Below, piece after piece: positions 42,001-51,184 of a stretch of 64,000 bases of DNA. Source of the stretch: Flavobacterium phragmitis (GTDB lineage Bacteria; Bacteroidota; Bacteroidia; Flavobacteriales; Flavobacteriaceae); assembly GCF_900112575.1 (NCBI RefSeq), contig NZ_FOMH01000005.1, positions 356,306 to 420,305 of the forward strand, given 5' to 3'. The notes beneath the pieces are model-generated. The model had not been told where the DNA came from. It saw nothing but the letters and a program-made list of their open reading frames with translations, and searched no databases. The position numbers and the translations under genes were made by a program. The stretch's first letter is position 1. Every line of letters starts with the position of its first letter.

Positions 42001-42723
42001 TTAAGAATGCATTGCATTAAAATGATTCCTCAACTCTTCTGCGCTTGCGTTTAATCTCGTTTCGCTGGTTCCAAAAGTAAGTTCTGATCTTCCTTTTTTT
42101 AATTGTTCGAAAATAGATTCGATAAAACTGCTTACGCTTGGATGCGCGTCGTGAAGACCAACTCCGCCTAAATCGGTATTTAGTGCCGGCGGAATGATTT
42201 CGATTACTTCAATATTTTTAGCTTTTAATAAATGACGCAATGAAAGCGTAAACGATCTAAAGAATGCTTTGGTAGCCGAATACACTGGAACTTTTGCAAA
42301 AGGAGAGAATGCCAGTCCAGAAGTTACATTCATTACCGCTGTCAAAGATTTTAACTGAATAAATAAGGAAGTTAAATGTAAAGGTGCTTCAATATTAGTA
42401 TTGATTTCAGCTTTCATGCTTTCGTAGAAATCAGCATCTGTTATCGATTTCCAGTTTTGAATTCCTGCGTTGTTGATTAATACGTTTAGATCAGGATGAT
42501 TTTCAGAAATCCATTCGTAAAGCGCTGTACGTTCTGTTTCAATAGATATGTCACAGACTTTTGTAATTACGGAAGGGAATTTTGCCTTAACATCGTTTAA
42601 AACCGATTCTCTTCTACCGCAGATAATCACGGTATTGTTTTCCTGAATAAATCGTTCGGTAAGTCCAAGTCCGATACCGCTTGCACCTCCGGTTATTAAA
42701 ATTTTGTTGTTTGATAAATTCAT
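42001..42723 (-). CDS. Short-chain dehydrogenase (DltE-like)
   Basis: This 240-aa SDR resembles the oxidoreductases annotated as DltE. It has the TGGASGIG cofactor loop (residues 11-18), NNAG in VLINNAGIQNW, and the catalytic YSATK. A hydrophobic segment LKAKNIEVIEIIPPALNTDL marks the end of the Rossmann core. Length and layout are normal. It lies downstream of an AraC-family gene on the same strand and may be its target. The substrate is not evident. It diverges in sequence from the other SDR nearby, so this is not a recent duplication. Confidence 0.88.
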   Translation of the reverse strand: MNLSNNKILITGGASGIGLGLTERFIQENNTVIICGRRESVLNDVKAKFPSVITKVCDISIETERTALYEWISENHPDLNVLINNAGIQNWKSITDADFYESMKAEINTNIEAPLHLTSLFIQLKSLTAVMNVTSGLAFSPFAKVPVYSATKAFFRSFTLSLRHLLKAKNIEVIEIIPPALNTDLGGVGLHDAHPSVSSFIESIFEQLKKGRSELTFGTSETRLNASAEELRNHFNAMHS

Positions 42724-42873
42724 CTTTTCGTTCTTTTAATTTGATGAGACAAAGGTAGGAGCAAAGCAGATGTGGGGATTTGTAAATATCAAACCGATGT
42801 TTGCGAAATTCAAATCACGAGATTTTAAATTCCAATTTTTTAAATTCCAAATTCCAATATGTGAGTGACGTAA

Positions 42874-42906
42874 AACTTTGTCAAAGTTTCAAACTTTGAC
42901 AAAGTT
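42874..42906. repeat. Perfect 16-bp hairpin
   Basis: AACTTTGTCAAAGTTT and AAACTTTGACAAAGTT are exact reverse complements around a single C. It lies 25 bp beyond the AraC stop codon. There is no T run, so it is more likely an interspersed repeat or mRNA 3' protector than a classic terminator. Confidence 0.9.
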
Positions 42907-42931
42907 CCAGTGAAACCTGAAACCAAACAGC

Positions 42932-43855
42932 CTAGCTCCTAAAAGCCAAAGGCGTCAAGGAAGTTTGTTTTTTGAAGAAGTTAGAAAAATGTGCTAATTC
43001 TTCAAAACCAAGTGAATAGGCGATTTCAGAAATATTCCAATCGGTTTGCTTTAAAAGTATTTTGGCTTCATTGGTTAATCTCGTGCTGATTAACTCTGTT
43101 GTTGTTTTTCCGGTGTTTTCTTTTAAGACTTTGTTTAAATGATTGACGTGTACGGATAATCTCTCCGCAAAATCTTTTGCAGTTCGAAGTTCTAATCGCT
43201 GATGCGGTGATTCAATTGGGAATTGTCTTTCTAATAATTCAGCAAACAATGAAGAAACTCTCGCAGCCGAATTATGTTTAGAATACAAAGCGGTTATAGG
43301 CTGTAATTTCTGTCCGAAATGAATCAGCTCAGCAACATAATTTCGGATCAAATCGTATTTATAGATATAATCGGAATTAATTTCTTTTTGTATCTTTTTG
43401 AAAATCAAAGTGACTTCTTCGACTTCTTCATCTGATAATTGAAAAATAGGATAACCGTCTGAAGCAAAAATTGGTAGTTCGTCCAAATTGATGCCACTTT
43501 TGCTTTTAGATAAAAATTCGCTGGTAAATACGCAAAATTGTCCACCTTGATTGGTGTCCTGCGGTAAATAATTATACGGAATTTTTGGTGTTGCAAATAA
43601 CAAACCCTGTTTTTCAATGTCGATTACTTTATCGGCATATTCAGCTCTGTTTTTTCCTCTAATTAAACTGATTTTGTAATAAGCTCTTCTGTCATAAGGC
43701 ATTCCAGGTTTTCCTTTCATGCGTTCCAAAAGCTCCTTAATATCAAAAACATTAAAATGCCCGATTTCTTTCTGAATGTCATTTGGTAATAGGGAAGTAG
43801 GTTCTACTGTTGAACCTTCGGTGATGTCTTGGTAAAAGGAGTCAAGGGATTTCAT
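42932..43855 (-). CDS. AraC-family transcriptional regulator
   Basis: This 307-aa regulator begins at ATG 43855. An in-frame TTG at 43879 is rejected because a -7 element (TATATTTG on the minus strand, 43877-43884) covers it. The N-terminal ~190 residues form a cupin-like sensing domain (PYDRRAYYKISLIRGKNRAE, LLFATPKIPYNYLPQ). The C-terminus has the two AraC helix-turn-helix units (AERLSVHVNHLNKVLKENTG and WNISEIAYSLGFEELAHFSN). The two downstream SDR genes on the same strand are plausible targets. The inducer is unknown. Confidence 0.9.
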   Translation of the reverse strand: MKSLDSFYQDITEGSTVEPTSLLPNDIQKEIGHFNVFDIKELLERMKGKPGMPYDRRAYYKISLIRGKNRAEYADKVIDIEKQGLLFATPKIPYNYLPQDTNQGGQFCVFTSEFLSKSKSGINLDELPIFASDGYPIFQLSDEEVEEVTLIFKKIQKEINSDYIYKYDLIRNYVAELIHFGQKLQPITALYSKHNSAARVSSLFAELLERQFPIESPHQRLELRTAKDFAERLSVHVNHLNKVLKENTGKTTTELISTRLTNEAKILLKQTDWNISEIAYSLGFEELAHFSNFFKKQTSLTPLAFRS

Positions 43856-43898
43856 ATCGTGATGAATTGTAAAATTCAAATATACGAAAAAATGTTTT

Positions 43899-44046
43899 TT
43901 GCCACGAAGGCGCTAAGGCACGAAGTTTTTTTATATTGTTGTGCAATTTTATTTGTATTTCGCTTCAATCTTTTACTAAGTTTTTTCGTATTTTAAGAAA
44001 TTACTTAAAAATCTTTGCGCCTTAGCGTCTTTGTGGCTAAAAAAAA
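43899..44046. repeat. Dispersed palindrome family D
   Basis: GCCACGAAGGCGCTAAGGCA near the left end and TTTGCGCCTTAGCGTCTTTG near the right end are imperfect inverted copies around an AT-rich middle. It lies between the AraC gene and the next minus-strand gene. Confidence 0.8.
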
Positions 44047-44047
44047 A

Positions 44048-44608
44048 TTAAAACAAGCTTCCTTGAACAAACTCAGGTTCAGGATTACTTCCAAAAGGAA
44101 AAGAATCCATTACAAAAAACTGTTTTTTTACCGGATCAAATTCTCTTAAAACAATTTCATGACATAAAAAGTTCAAATCAATTGTAGTAAAAAGTTCAGA
44201 AGCAACTTTAAGGTTTTCGGGAGTTAGTCTTCTGCCGATTGATAGGTGTGGACTGTCGCTTTTTTTTAGTTTTAAAAACTTCAAAGTTTCATTAATCTTT
44301 TTCATTATTAGAACAAGATTTTTTTCTGAATCTTCGGTTACACCAATAAAAAATGCACCGCTGGCTGGAAAAGAACTAAAATGATTTAAAGAGACCTCGA
44401 AAGGTGTAAAAACATCTGAAATTTTTGAAAGTTTTTGTTTGATGGAATCGAGTTGAGATTCTTCAATGGTAAATTCACAAATCGTAATATGTGCTTCCGA
44501 ATTACAGCTGTTATACCAATCGATTTTGCTTCTTAAAAAGTTTTTCATTTTTTTAACAGGCTCAACCAGATCTTTAGAATAAAATACAACCGAGTATGTT
44601 TTTTCCAT
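44048..44608 (-). CDS. 2H phosphoesterase superfamily protein (LigT/RNA ligase-like)
   Basis: This 186-aa protein carries the two signature motifs of the 2H family, HIT (residues 40-42, in EAHITICEF) and HLS (121-123, in SPHLSIGRR). It has the expected spacing of about 80 residues and alternating beta strands (FEVSLNHFSSFPASGAFFIG). 2H proteins hydrolyse cyclic phosphodiesters on RNA or nucleotides; the substrate here is unknown. It is soluble with no signal peptide. It starts 26 nt before the end of the upstream porin-like gene and is oriented the same way, so it may be co-transcribed. Confidence 0.82.
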   Translation of the reverse strand: MEKTYSVVFYSKDLVEPVKKMKNFLRSKIDWYNSCNSEAHITICEFTIEESQLDSIKQKLSKISDVFTPFEVSLNHFSSFPASGAFFIGVTEDSEKNLVLIMKKINETLKFLKLKKSDSPHLSIGRRLTPENLKVASELFTTIDLNFLCHEIVLREFDPVKKQFFVMDSFPFGSNPEPEFVQGSLF

Positions 44609-44633
44609 TTTTGATGCTTTGAATTACACAAAT

Positions 44634-46001
44634 TTAAAATTTAAATTGTGCTGTCAACGCTGCATAAAAATAATCTTTTCCTGTTCCAACTTCTTTTAAA
44701 AATGAACCTGCATTAAACCAACCCGTTTCAAGTGTAAATCCTAAATGATTATTCATGTCGTAGTTTACATTCGAAATTAACTGTGAACCTATAAAACGTT
44801 CTGTTGTGTCTTTTCCGGAATATAAAAGTTGCATATTAGGCGCATAGATTCCGTCACTTAGTGTTTGTCTCCAAAAAATATCGTAATCTATTCCAAGTCC
44901 CCATTTTTCAGATAGATTGAAATTAATGGAAGGATGAACATCAATTAAGTTGGATGGACCAATTAAAGCTACTAATCCAAAATAAGCACCTCTTGGATAC
45001 AACGGGTTAAAGGTTTGTAAACGAGTATCACCAGAATTTTTATCACCAGAGATGATTTCTGTTTTTAGTCCGATTTCGGGTTCAAATTTTAGGTTTTCGA
45101 AAGTATAACAGGCGAAGGAAGAAAGTGTCCAAGCTGTAATTGTCTTTTGATTGATTTTTCCAAATTGATAAACACCTTCAAAATCATATTTCCAGTTTCC
45201 TTTATTCTTCCATATTCGCGTTCCGATGGATTGTCTGTTTTCTTCGCCTACAGCATCATCAAAAACAGATTGGCTTTTCCATAATCCTAAATAATAGAAA
45301 TCAATATTCTGTATAAAAGGTACTTTATGAATTACGGTGTAATTTCCCCAGAATTTAGCATTTTCATTGAAACGGTCATTAAAAGTACCTTGTTTATTAG
45401 CGATTGGATGTGTGAAAAAAACATCTGACTGCCAATTGTCTTTTTTGTAAAATAATTTTAAGGCATCAAAAGCTAGTCGGCTATTAGGGCCTTCGCGTAC
45501 TGCAACTAAACGCTGTGAACCATACATGATTTCTTGTCTTCCAGAACGCAGTGTTAATTGTTCGTTTTCTTTTCGAATAAAATCAATATCCAGAAAAGCC
45601 TGATGAATATCTAACTGATTTTCGTCAACAGGACTTGGATCTGTTTTTCCGTTTGCTAAACTGCTTTGTAATTCGACAAAGGTTCTAAAAACGCCTAATT
45701 GAATATTCGTATGAAGTAAATAACGGGAAAGTAAATAACCATCGTCATCAGCTTCGTCTCCCCATTTATTGTTAACCGTATAAGTATACTGAAGTCTTGC
45801 TTCACCACCAATTGAAGCATGGTATTTATCGTTTTTTCCTAACGGAATATATTTGATTTTCTCATACCCATTTTTTGTCGAATCGGCTTTTAGATAAGTG
45901 AAATCATCATCATATCGCAGCTTTTGAAAAACTGGTTTCTGCTGTGCATGGGCTGTAAAAATGAATCCCAAAAGCAACAATATTCTGAATGTATTTTGCA
46001 T
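44634..46001 (-). CDS. Alginate-export-type outer-membrane porin
   Basis: This 455-aa protein has signal peptide MQNTFRILLLLGFIFTAHAQ and a barrel-rich mature part ending in F (LTAQFKF). The segments YHASIGGEARLQYTYTVNNK, RTFVELQSSLANGKT and LTLRSGRQEIMYGSQRLVAV are typical of the alginate-export (AlgE-like) domain family in Bacteroidota, where many members are general porins rather than alginate exporters. It follows the amidohydrolase gene after 3 nt, so the two form one operon; uptake of that enzyme's substrate is a reasonable guess. Confidence 0.85.
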   Translation of the reverse strand: MQNTFRILLLLGFIFTAHAQQKPVFQKLRYDDDFTYLKADSTKNGYEKIKYIPLGKNDKYHASIGGEARLQYTYTVNNKWGDEADDDGYLLSRYLLHTNIQLGVFRTFVELQSSLANGKTDPSPVDENQLDIHQAFLDIDFIRKENEQLTLRSGRQEIMYGSQRLVAVREGPNSRLAFDALKLFYKKDNWQSDVFFTHPIANKQGTFNDRFNENAKFWGNYTVIHKVPFIQNIDFYYLGLWKSQSVFDDAVGEENRQSIGTRIWKNKGNWKYDFEGVYQFGKINQKTITAWTLSSFACYTFENLKFEPEIGLKTEIISGDKNSGDTRLQTFNPLYPRGAYFGLVALIGPSNLIDVHPSINFNLSEKWGLGIDYDIFWRQTLSDGIYAPNMQLLYSGKDTTERFIGSQLISNVNYDMNNHLGFTLETGWFNAGSFLKEVGTGKDYFYAALTAQFKF

Positions 46002-46004
46002 GGT

Positions 46005-47789
46005 TTAATTTTTTTGATAACCTCCAAAGTAATTCACTGGACTCCAATCTGGAATTGCTTTTGGTGTTGGATTGGCAAAGGTTCTAAAGTCATTAGCTGC
46101 ATAAACTACTTTTCCGTTTACGACTGTCAGTTTTGATTCGATGTTTAGGATTTTTTCTTCTGGAACATTGAAATAATCATCAGAAAGAATAGCAAAATCA
46201 GCTAGTTTATCTGCAGTCAACATTCCTCTGTCTTTTTCAATATTGATTAATTGGGCACTTCCGTAAGTAAACAATTGCAAAGCCTTGGTTCTGTCTAGAA
46301 TATTTTCATCATTCATATATTTTAAACCGCCTAAAGTTTTTCCAGTTGTCAACCAGTATAAACCAACCCACGGATTGTAACTTGCCACACGTGTTCCGTC
46401 AGTCCCCATTCCAACTTTAATTCCTAATTCTAAGATTTTCTTTAAAGGAACGGTATTCGCAGCAGCGGTTTTACCATATCTTTTGATGAAACTTTCGCCT
46501 TGATAAGCCATTCTGTGTTGAATTGCGATTCCTCCGTTTAGAGCTTTAATACGTTTTAAATTTTCTACAGAAACCGTTTCGGCATGATCAAAGAACCATA
46601 AAAGTCCGTTTAAAGGTGTTTCTTTGTTGATGTCTTCAATTACATTTAAAAATCTTGTAATGCTTTCATTATAAGTAGCGTGAATTCTAAAAGGCCATTT
46701 GTTTTTTACCAATAAGGATAAAACTTCTTTTAATTGTTCTTCCATTGCGGGACTTAATTCAGGCCTTGGTTTATCAAAGTTTTCAAAATCACCGGCACTC
46801 ATTACGAGATTTTCTCCTGCTCCCTGAACGTGATATTCTACTTTGTCAGAATCGTGATCGTCACAGCCTTCGCCAATTTCAACTGTATTAATCCATTTGG
46901 TATAATCGTTTAATTCAGTTCCTGCTTTTTGAGCAAACAAATAATAAGGCATCCTCACAGTCAAATCACTGTCTTTGCATAGACCATTTGTTACGCCGTA
47001 ATCATCTGGAAAGTTCTGAAATCCGCCTCCTGCGTCCATAATTGCCGTTACGCCAAGTCTGTTCATTTCGGTCATAAATTGTTTAGTCGAATTGAATTTT
47101 TCTTCTTGCGTCAATTCAGGAAGTTTAGCAAGAGTTGAATATAAAATAAAAGCGTTTGGTTCTGCGACAAGTAATCCTGTCGGATTTCCGTTTGGATCTT
47201 TTTCAATCAATCCTGCATTTGGATTTGGCGTATTAGCATCGATTTTTAAAGTTTCTAAACCTGCTTTGTTCAAATAAGCGTGTCCATATAAATGAAGAAT
47301 AAAAGCAGGAACATCGCCTGTTGCCTCATTAATTTCTGCTAAAGTTGGTAGTCTTTTTTCTTCAAACTGATACGCATTCCATCCGCCAACCACGCGAACC
47401 CATTGTCCTTTTGGAGTTCTTTGAGCTTGTTCTTTAAGCATTGCCAAAGCTCTTTTTAAAGAACGAACTCCGTCCCAGCGTAATTCTGTATTGTAGAATC
47501 TTCCACCTCGGATGATGTGCATGTGAGAATCGAATATTCCGGGAATGATGGTTTTTCCCTGAGCATCAATTACCGTTGTTTTTTTGTCTTTTAATTTTAA
47601 GATTTCGCTGTTTTTCCCCGTTTTCAGTATTTTTCCGTCGGCGACAGCCATAGCTTCAACAATTGTATTTTTGTTATCTAAAGTGTGAATTACGGCATGA
47701 TGCACAATAAGAGTTGCTTTTTTATTTTGCCCGAAAAGAGGAAGAGAAATAATTAAAAGAAAAGTTAGTATTTTGAAAGAGAGTTTCAT
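46005..47789 (-). CDS. Secreted amidohydrolase (YtcJ-like metal-dependent hydrolase)
   Basis: This 594-aa protein has a signal peptide (MKLSFKILTFLLIISLPLFG) and an amidohydrolase TIM barrel. The metal site begins with HMHIIRGG (H89 and H91). Further ligands are in RIHATYNESI, FFDHAETVS and MGTDGTRVASYNPW. The C-terminal beta-sandwich carries ILSDDYFNVPEEKI. YtcJ-like enzymes hydrolyse N-acyl or imine bonds; the substrate is not known. Export to the periplasm is unusual for cytoplasmic relatives but common in Bacteroidota. It is co-transcribed with the porin-like gene 3 nt downstream. Confidence 0.88.
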   Translation of the reverse strand: MKLSFKILTFLLIISLPLFGQNKKATLIVHHAVIHTLDNKNTIVEAMAVADGKILKTGKNSEILKLKDKKTTVIDAQGKTIIPGIFDSHMHIIRGGRFYNTELRWDGVRSLKRALAMLKEQAQRTPKGQWVRVVGGWNAYQFEEKRLPTLAEINEATGDVPAFILHLYGHAYLNKAGLETLKIDANTPNPNAGLIEKDPNGNPTGLLVAEPNAFILYSTLAKLPELTQEEKFNSTKQFMTEMNRLGVTAIMDAGGGFQNFPDDYGVTNGLCKDSDLTVRMPYYLFAQKAGTELNDYTKWINTVEIGEGCDDHDSDKVEYHVQGAGENLVMSAGDFENFDKPRPELSPAMEEQLKEVLSLLVKNKWPFRIHATYNESITRFLNVIEDINKETPLNGLLWFFDHAETVSVENLKRIKALNGGIAIQHRMAYQGESFIKRYGKTAAANTVPLKKILELGIKVGMGTDGTRVASYNPWVGLYWLTTGKTLGGLKYMNDENILDRTKALQLFTYGSAQLINIEKDRGMLTADKLADFAILSDDYFNVPEEKILNIESKLTVVNGKVVYAANDFRTFANPTPKAIPDWSPVNYFGGYQKN

Positions 47790-47868
47790 AGTGGAGGTTT
47801 TTGTTTGGTTGGAGAAAAAAACTGCATGTTTTTAGCACACAGTTTTTTTTATTGGATAGATTAAAATT

Positions 47869-48003
47869 TGACGCTGATTTTACAGATTCGCATTCGCGAA
47901 GACGCTGATTTACACAGATTTTTTTAAAGTAAATAGGATGAATTAAAATCCGTTTTTTTATCCGCGCCTTCGTGAATATGAATCCGTTTTATCCGCTTTC
48001 AAA
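47869..48003. repeat. Dispersed inverted repeat
   Basis: CATTCGCGAAGACGCTGATT and CCGCGCCTTCGTGAATATGA are imperfect inverted copies, with ACGCTGATTT occurring twice on the left and ATCCG three times on the right. It lies between two minus-strand genes. Confidence 0.65.
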
Positions 48004-48007
48004 ATAT

Positions 48008-48697
48008 TTAGTGTTTCAACATTTCGTGAGCGTATTGTACACCTACGCCGTAAGCGCCACCGTATTTTTTAACTAAATCGGTTACTGGTACATAAGTTTC
48101 CTGACGAGCCCAGTCGCGTTGTAATTCTAATAAGTATTGTAAAGAAGTTACAGGATGAGCACCAGCTTGAACCATACGAGTTACAGCCATTTCATGAGCT
48201 TCTTTAGAAACGTCACCGCTTGCATCTGTAATTACATAAACATCATATCCTTCATTGATTGCGGATAAAACTGGTCCAACAATACAAACGCTTGTCCATA
48301 AACCGCCAAATACGATTTTCTTTTTACCAGTTGCTATGATTGCTTTACGGGCTGGAGCATCTTCCCAAGTATTCATTGTGGTACGATCGATATAGTTTGA
48401 CGTTTTTTGAGGGTAGAATTCTTCGATTTCTCTAAAAACAGGTCCGCTGAAAGATTTTTCGGCAACTGTTGTTACAATTGTTGGTACTTTAAATATTTTT
48501 GAAGCTCCAGCTACTAAAGCGGTGTTGTTGCGTAATTGATCAATTGGGATATTGCTTACTGCAAATGCCATTTGGCTTTCGTAATCAATTAATACTAAAG
48601 TATGATTTGTTGGGTCTAATAACGCTGGACTTGGCTTTTGAGCGAATCCGATAAGGGTTACTAAAGATAAAACTGCTGTAAGGATTAATTTTTTCAT
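48008..48697 (-). CDS. Secreted isochorismatase-like cysteine hydrolase
   Basis: This 229-aa protein has a signal peptide MKKLILTAVLSLVTLIGFAQ and a YcaC-like isochorismatase fold. The catalytic triad is recognisable: D38 in VLIDYESQM, K81 in VAEKSF and C138 in WTSVCIVGP, with the nearby cis-peptide segment. The C-terminus carries WARQETYVPVTDLVKKYGGA. YcaC-like proteins are amide hydrolases of unproven substrate. It stands alone between repeat-bearing gaps; no operon partner is evident. Confidence 0.88.
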   Translation of the reverse strand: MKKLILTAVLSLVTLIGFAQKPSPALLDPTNHTLVLIDYESQMAFAVSNIPIDQLRNNTALVAGASKIFKVPTIVTTVAEKSFSGPVFREIEEFYPQKTSNYIDRTTMNTWEDAPARKAIIATGKKKIVFGGLWTSVCIVGPVLSAINEGYDVYVITDASGDVSKEAHEMAVTRMVQAGAHPVTSLQYLLELQRDWARQETYVPVTDLVKKYGGAYGVGVQYAHEMLKH

Positions 48698-48914
48698 GAT
48701 AATTTTGATTTTGTTGTTAATGATTAGGTTTTTAAAATATTGTGATTTTTACTTTTGGGTATTCAAAATGAATGCCCTATTCCTAAAGCCTTGTTTTTAA
48801 AGAGATTTCTTCAAAAAAGGCAATAGAAGTCCTAACGATATATCGTAAATTTTTGACGATCTTCGTAATTGTGTTGTTTTAAAGCTGTAAAATGATTGAA
48901 AGGAAACTAGAGCG

Positions 48915-49229
48915 CTATATTTTTCCTTTTAGATGTAATCGGTGGAGAATTTCGGATTTTAATAAACCGCTTCCGCCTCCAAAATGTTCAATTACTTCTA
49001 CATCTGGCTGTTGTTTTAAGCAAAATGAAGTAAAATCTTTTTCGACATGATCTTCGATTCCGGAGCTCAAAAGAACAACGTCGATTTTGTGGTTCTGAAA
49101 ATATTCCTGAGCTTCTGTTTCATTGCTAAATGCGACTGCATTCCAGTCTTCATAAGCGTTTACAAGGCGAAGTAAAATGGCCAAGATCGCTTCGTTTTTT
49201 CCTAGTAATAAGAATTCAAGTGTTTTCAT
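48915..49229 (-). CDS. Receiver-like protein lacking the phosphoacceptor aspartate
   Basis: This 104-aa protein follows the beta/alpha rhythm of response-regulator receivers: LEFLLLGKNEAILAILLRLV, then WNAVAFSNETEAQEYFQNHK, then IDVVLLSSGIEDHVEKDF. At the place where the phosphoacceptor D should be, VVLLS has S55, and the N-terminal acidic pair is absent (GKNEA). The C-terminus, VIEHFGGGSGLLKSEILHRL, has a glycine-rich loop. It is short for a full receiver (~120 aa). A phosphorylation-independent interaction module is possible. No kinase is nearby. Family assignment is by pattern only. Confidence 0.6.
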   Translation of the reverse strand: MKTLEFLLLGKNEAILAILLRLVNAYEDWNAVAFSNETEAQEYFQNHKIDVVLLSSGIEDHVEKDFTSFCLKQQPDVEVIEHFGGGSGLLKSEILHRLHLKGKI

Positions 49230-49296
49230 TTTTTTTAAGTTGCTAAGATTCTGAGATATTGAGATTCTGAGTTTTTTACTTTTAAATCTTATTTCG

Positions 49297-49632
49297 CAGA
49301 ACTTGTGATTTTACTTTACAAATTTATTTGTTTCATTTTTACTTTAACTTAATCTAGAATAAGAAAGATACTAAGGTTCTTAGTTACTAAGAAGCTAAGT
49401 CTTTTCTTGTTTTTGATTTCAGTTTTTGACAGAACTTGTAATTTATATTGCAAATTTATTCGTTTCATTTTTGCTTCAACTTAATCTAGAATAAGAAAGA
49501 TTCTAAGGTTTTAAAACGCTACATTTTCTTTTGTTTTTTGACTTCAGTTTTTGGCAGAACGAATAATTTACCTTGCAAATATAGCTTGTGATGAAAAGAA
49601 TTACGCTTAATCTAGGACAAGAAAGAAGTGTT
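49297..49632. repeat. Three tandem degenerate ~125-133-bp repeats
   Basis: CAGAACTTGTGATTTTACTT (49297), CAGAACTTGTAATTTATATT (49430) and CAGAACGAATAATTTACCTT (49555) start successive units. Each goes on to TTAATCTAGAATAAGAAAGA or a close variant. The third unit is cut short near 49632. It lies in the gene-free gap upstream of the receiver-like gene. Confidence 0.85.
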
Positions 49633-50045
49633 TTTAAGTGTTGTTTTTACACTTTTATATGGTCTTTAGAGGGAAAAATGAAATAAATTATCAAAAAATA
49701 GTGTTAAATTTTTTTTGGTTATATTGCTGATAATTAATTGTTTAATATTTTGTTATTTTAAAAAAAAACGCTCTTTTTTGTCTCAATGTGGAAAACCGTA
49801 AGGGAATCTGTTTTGTGCATTTTAATTTTGGAATGTAGAAATTTGAAAAAGATGGCATTCTTTACCTTTTTAGGTGTCATTTAGAATTTTTACAGAAAAC
49901 AGTTTTTGGAGAAACGTTTTTATTTTTAATTAAGACATATTCATTTGATCGTGGGTATTTGTATATAGTTTGCAATGTACAATTAATGTCTAATTTTTTT
50001 GGGTTTTAAGATTAAGTCGACGGACATAATTTTAAAACCCTTTTT
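49633..50045. other. Gene-free AT-rich gap
   Basis: No credible frame, repeat copy or terminator was recognised beyond an AT-rich composition. It separates the tandem repeats from the convergent end of the AraC gene. Confidence 0.5.
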
Positions 50046-51077
50046 TTACCATAAAAATGAAAGTCCGATTAACCAAAGTTGTATGCTATCGGTATTGATT
50101 TTAAATTTCTGAGGAGAAAATCCATAATAACTTTTAAAGGCAGCCGAAAAATGAGAAACATCTTTGTAGCCACATTTATATGCTACTTCACTAACTGTTG
50201 CCGATTTACTTTGGAACAATTCTTTTGCATGCTCCATTCTCAACTTAATGATATAGCTTTTGACAGTGGTGCCAAAACATGCTTTAAAGCCTTTTTTAAG
50301 CTTGAATTCGTTTAATGAAATTTTTCGAGAAAGTTCTGGTAGAGTAGGAGTGTTTCGATAATCGTTGTCTAGTATTTGTTTGGCTTCTAATAATTTGTTG
50401 TATTCTTCATTGTCGATTTTTTCCTCTGGTTTGGGTTTGGAAACTACCGACTCTAATTGATGGATTAACAACTCTTTTATTTTGGTCTCAATGTACATTT
50501 TCTTTAATGCTCCTTTCCGATTGCAATTTTTGATTTCAGAAATAACCCACTGAATGGAAGAAGTAAATGGAAGATATTTTGAAGTGAGGTAGCTTGATTT
50601 TTGAATTAAAATGTTTTTAGAGAATTTTTCATGAAGTTTCCAGTCCTCATTGATTACATTGAAATAGAATTCTTTAGAAAAAATAATGGTTAGATAATTT
50701 ACTTTTTCAAATGCTGGAATTTTAAAAGTGCCTTTATATTTTGTCGTATAAAAAATATTATGGGTATTCTGCTTTAAATACTTCTCATTTTCAAGCTGAT
50801 CTATCTGAGTTTCGATATTGTTACAGCTTATAAAATCCATCACAATACATTCGTCATTTATTTCAAAAACTTCGGTTTGAGGTTTTGTAAAATACATTTG
50901 AGTATCTATTAGAACCATTCCGTCTGTTGCTAAAATATGACTTTTAATCTCTTCTATATTTTCCTTCTGAAGATTGATATTTTCTTCGTTCAGAATACTT
51001 TTGGGATTATAGTGAGCATTTACTTCGATATTAATTATTGGCTTTTCGTGCGATGAGAGAGTAGACTTGATTTTCAA
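50046..51077 (-). CDS. AraC-family regulator, divergent from TonB receptor (PchR-like)
   Basis: This regulator has up to 343 aa if a TTG at 51077 is used; the next in-frame ATG is at 50918, so the true N-terminus is uncertain by about 53 residues. The C-terminal domain has both AraC helices: PTLPELSRKISLNEFKLKKG and ATVSEVAYKCGYKDVSHFSA, then FKSYYGFSPQKFKINT. The N-terminal sensor domain (VLIDTQMYFTKPQTEVFEIN) resembles PchR-type siderophore regulators. It is divergent from the TonB-receptor operon, and two identical half-sites lie between them, which strongly suggests it activates that operon in response to a siderophore or similar ligand. Confidence 0.85.
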   Translation of the reverse strand: MKIKSTLSSHEKPIINIEVNAHYNPKSILNEENINLQKENIEEIKSHILATDGMVLIDTQMYFTKPQTEVFEINDECIVMDFISCNNIETQIDQLENEKYLKQNTHNIFYTTKYKGTFKIPAFEKVNYLTIIFSKEFYFNVINEDWKLHEKFSKNILIQKSSYLTSKYLPFTSSIQWVISEIKNCNRKGALKKMYIETKIKELLIHQLESVVSKPKPEEKIDNEEYNKLLEAKQILDNDYRNTPTLPELSRKISLNEFKLKKGFKACFGTTVKSYIIKLRMEHAKELFQSKSATVSEVAYKCGYKDVSHFSAAFKSYYGFSPQKFKINTDSIQLWLIGLSFLW

Positions 51078-51081
51078 AATT

Positions 51082-51149
51082 TAATCCGTTTTTACAAAAT
51101 AATAATCCGTTTTTCCCTAACTTTTTTGAATCAGTTGATGGTACTTTTG
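51082..51149 (+). promoter_or_regulatory. AraC-type operator and promoter of the TonB-receptor operon
   Basis: TAATCCGTTTTT occurs at 51082-51093 and again at 51103-51114, exactly 21 bp apart (two helical turns), as AraC family dimers require. TACTTTTG at 51142-51149 matches TAnnTTTG, 35 bp before the start codon. Both point toward the TonB receptor gene. Confidence 0.7.
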
Positions 51150-51184
51150 CGACAAAGTTATTTATAATTAGTCTAATTAAAGAT

